Part shown: positions 62,751 to 64,000 of the stretch, piece after piece
Position numbering within the stretch: the first letter of the stretch is position 1
Layout of the letters: each line of letters begins with the position of its first letter
Notes under the pieces: generated by a model
The model's database searches: none
What the model saw: only the letters and a program-made list of their open reading frames with translations
Told to the model about the DNA's origin: nothing
Assembly: GCF_000968195.1 (NCBI RefSeq)
Contig: NZ_FO704550.1
Location: 620,001-684,000 of the forward strand
Source: Xenorhabdus doucetiae
GTDB taxonomy: Bacteria > Pseudomonadota > Gammaproteobacteria > Enterobacterales > Enterobacteriaceae
Length of the DNA stretch: 64,000 nt
Direction of reading: 5' to 3'
Translations under genes and position numbers: made by a program

Positions 62751-63161
62751 ATGACGAAGCGTGACAGATTACTCTCCCAACTGGGGATCACCCAATGGGT
62801 TTTGCGTAGCCCTTTGGCGTTGCAAGGTGAATTATCTGTCCTCATCCCTGATTCAACCCGTCTATTGATCATTAGCCATGATCACATTGACTTAAGTCAT
62901 TCATTGTTTGCTGATATTTTTACAGCCATGGGGATCGATGCCTCATCGGTATATTGCATCACGACAAAAGATGTTGAGCTACTTTCGGAATCAATCCACT
63001 GTCCAAGCTGGCTGTTAGGGGTTGATATTACCTTATCAATACAAGGGATTTCTTTGAGAAGCCCAGCATTAAATGACTTATCTCTTGATGGGAATGCAAA
63101 ACGCGCTCTTTGGCAACAAATTTACCATTATGAAGAATATTTCTCTATTAACTCCCGTTGA
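62751..63161 (+). CDS. holD: DNA polymerase III psi subunit
   Basis: 136 residues; E. coli HolD has 137. Start MTKRDRLLSQLGITQWVLR is diagnostic, as is ALWQQIYHYEEYF near the C-terminus. Psi binds chi (holC, also in this window) and the clamp loader. Overlaps rimI by 32 nt. Confidence 0.95.
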   Translation: MTKRDRLLSQLGITQWVLRSPLALQGELSVLIPDSTRLLIISHDHIDLSHSLFADIFTAMGIDASSVYCITTKDVELLSESIHCPSWLLGVDITLSIQGISLRSPALNDLSLDGNAKRALWQQIYHYEEYFSINSR

Positions 63162-63576
63162 TCTTGCTGCAGCATTTCAAATAGAACAGGCCAGCCATGC
63201 GTTTCCGTGGAGTGAAAAAACCTTTTACTCCAATCAGGGAGAACGTTATCTCAACTATAAGATAACGCAGGACGGCCAACTTATCGGTTTTGCGGTAACG
63301 CAGTATGTGATGGACGAAGCGACACTGTTTAATATCGCTATTCACCCTGAGCATCAATCACGGGGATATGGCAGGGCATTGTTGACGCATCTTATCAATA
63401 TTTTGCCGGAAAAACAGATCAATACATTGTGGCTTGAGGTGCGACGCTCGAATCAATCCGCCATTCGTTTATACGAAGATCTGGGCTTCAATGAAGTTTC
63501 CGTCCGCAAGAATTATTACCCGACTGCGGCAGGTAAGGAAGATGCTATTATTATGGCGTTGCCGTTGTGTATTTAG
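63130..63576 (+). CDS. rimI: ribosomal protein bS18 N-alanine acetyltransferase
   Basis: 148 residues from the ATG at 63130, which aligns with E. coli RimI (the frame opens 19 codons earlier within holD). GNAT motifs: IEQASHAFPWSEKTF, IAIHPEHQSRGYGRALL (acetyl-CoA loop), YEDLGFNEVSVRKNYYP. Translationally coupled to holD. Confidence 0.95.
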   Translation: MKNISLLTPVDLAAAFQIEQASHAFPWSEKTFYSNQGERYLNYKITQDGQLIGFAVTQYVMDEATLFNIAIHPEHQSRGYGRALLTHLINILPEKQINTLWLEVRRSNQSAIRLYEDLGFNEVSVRKNYYPTAAGKEDAIIMALPLCI

Positions 63577-63914
63577 CATCTTCATTATCTTCAACATCAC
63601 TGGTTGTTTATAACCTCAAGTTCAGCCAAAATAAGCGCCAATCACGATTAACACGACGGATTTGAAAGCCCTTTCCATTCTTGGGGGTGAGCTAAAAAGT
63701 ACTCTAGTAGTTGGGAATGTGTTTTCCGGTCTCATTAAAGTTATCTGAGTGGAAACTAAGCCGGTAAAGCGTGATGCACCATTGATTATCTACCATAGTA
63801 GATCAATTTCGCCTTGTTGATATGTAATAGCTAATCAAACTTGTACTCTCTTAATTGTCGTGATATGTTTTTATATATATTTTCTGGGCAATGATGTATT
63901 AAAGCATATCAAGT
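63577..63914. other. gap after rimI with a possible gene relic
   Basis: No intact gene. On the minus strand (about 63780 to 63617) one frame with stops reads LYRLSFHSDNFNETGKHIP, stop, then GKGFQIRRVNRDWRLFWLNL, which looks like the decayed end of a protein I cannot name. The yjjG/prfC genes that follow rimI in E. coli are not here. Confidence 0.35.
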
Positions 63915-64000
63915 ATGAGTTATGTAACAGAGCAAATACTGGAAAGCCTTCGAGAAGCACGCGCACGTAAAGGTTTTAGCCAGAGAGAGCTGAGCGCCCG
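63915..64000 (+). CDS. HipB-like XRE regulator (3' end outside window)
   Basis: Starts MSYVTEQILESLREARARKG then FSQRELSAR, the first helices of an XRE helix-turn-helix like those of HipB-type antitoxins paired with HipA-like kinases. Only 28 codons are visible, so the call depends on what lies beyond. Confidence 0.55.
   Translation, partial: MSYVTEQILESLREARARKGFSQRELSA

Noticed and set aside
1..64000. CRISPR array
   Set aside because: No regularly spaced direct repeats of 25-40 bp were seen; the only clear tandem repeat is the 15-bp unit inside holC.

Overview
The window looks like chromosomal DNA of a Morganellaceae gammaproteobacterium, most likely Xenorhabdus or a close relative of Photorhabdus. 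The reasons are an enterobacterial backbone with E. coli-like gene order (leuX, lptGF, pepA, holC, valS on one side; a tRNA-Leu(CAG) pair, rsmC, holD, rimI on the other), mixed with AT-rich accessory DNA, many insertion sequences and many decayed toxin-antitoxin loci. No database search was possible; all names rest on recognised sequence features.

Layout. 1-3.1 kb: aldehyde dehydrogenase (feaB-like, cut by the window edge) and phoA with Pho boxes. 3.1-4.6 kb: IS630 and IS6 wreckage beside tRNA-Leu(CAA) leuX. 5.1-7.1 kb: a 28-residue membrane peptide, ampH and a small protein with a possible His/Cys dyad. 7.2-14.7 kb: lptG-lptF divergent from pepA-holC-valS. 14.7-20 kb: azlD and an azlC with a missing start, a complete IS630-family transposase gene, an orphan 686-residue protein with a PD-(D/E)XK-type nuclease signature, and a complete IS30-family element with target duplication. 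20.2-28 kb: kptA, lysE-like exporter, a TetR gene and an efflux gene cut by an IS630 copy, then three toxin-antitoxin loci in which the antitoxin frame is intact and the toxin is broken, plus rtcB. 28-33 kb: a compact operon for a lipid-like product (KAS III, 3-beta-HSD-type reductase, metallo-beta-lactamase-fold hydrolase, PaaK/F390-type ligase) and a PAP2 membrane enzyme. 33-38 kb: paired small membrane proteins behind a CRP box, a lone zincin, a phosphorothioate-type HNH nuclease and an ABC-F protein. 38-43 kb: potABCD and a ybjQ-family gene. 43.5-50.8 kb: a defence-like cluster of a C5-methyltransferase, a large protein with two GHKL ATPase modules, a receiver-domain protein and Vsr. 51-52.2 kb: a TacAT-type module and a HigBA relic. 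52.3-55.4 kb: aspartate/glutamate racemase, LysR regulator and dicarboxylate symporter. 55.7-61.1 kb: a TerB_N relic and an McrBC restriction system whose mcrB is split by a second IS630 copy. 61-64 kb: tRNA-Leu pair, rsmC, holD-rimI and the start of a HipB-like gene.

How the parts relate. The backbone genes are housekeeping. The accessory blocks are mostly conflict systems (modification-dependent restriction by McrBC and by the HNH protein, the methyltransferase/GHKL/receiver/Vsr cluster, toxin-antitoxin pairs), RNA repair enzymes (KptA, RtcB) and one probable lipid-metabolite operon. Two 1103-bp, near-identical IS630 copies lie in opposite orientation 33 kb apart and bracket most of the accessory DNA. 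The methyltransferase/GHKL/receiver cluster is the best candidate for an undescribed system.
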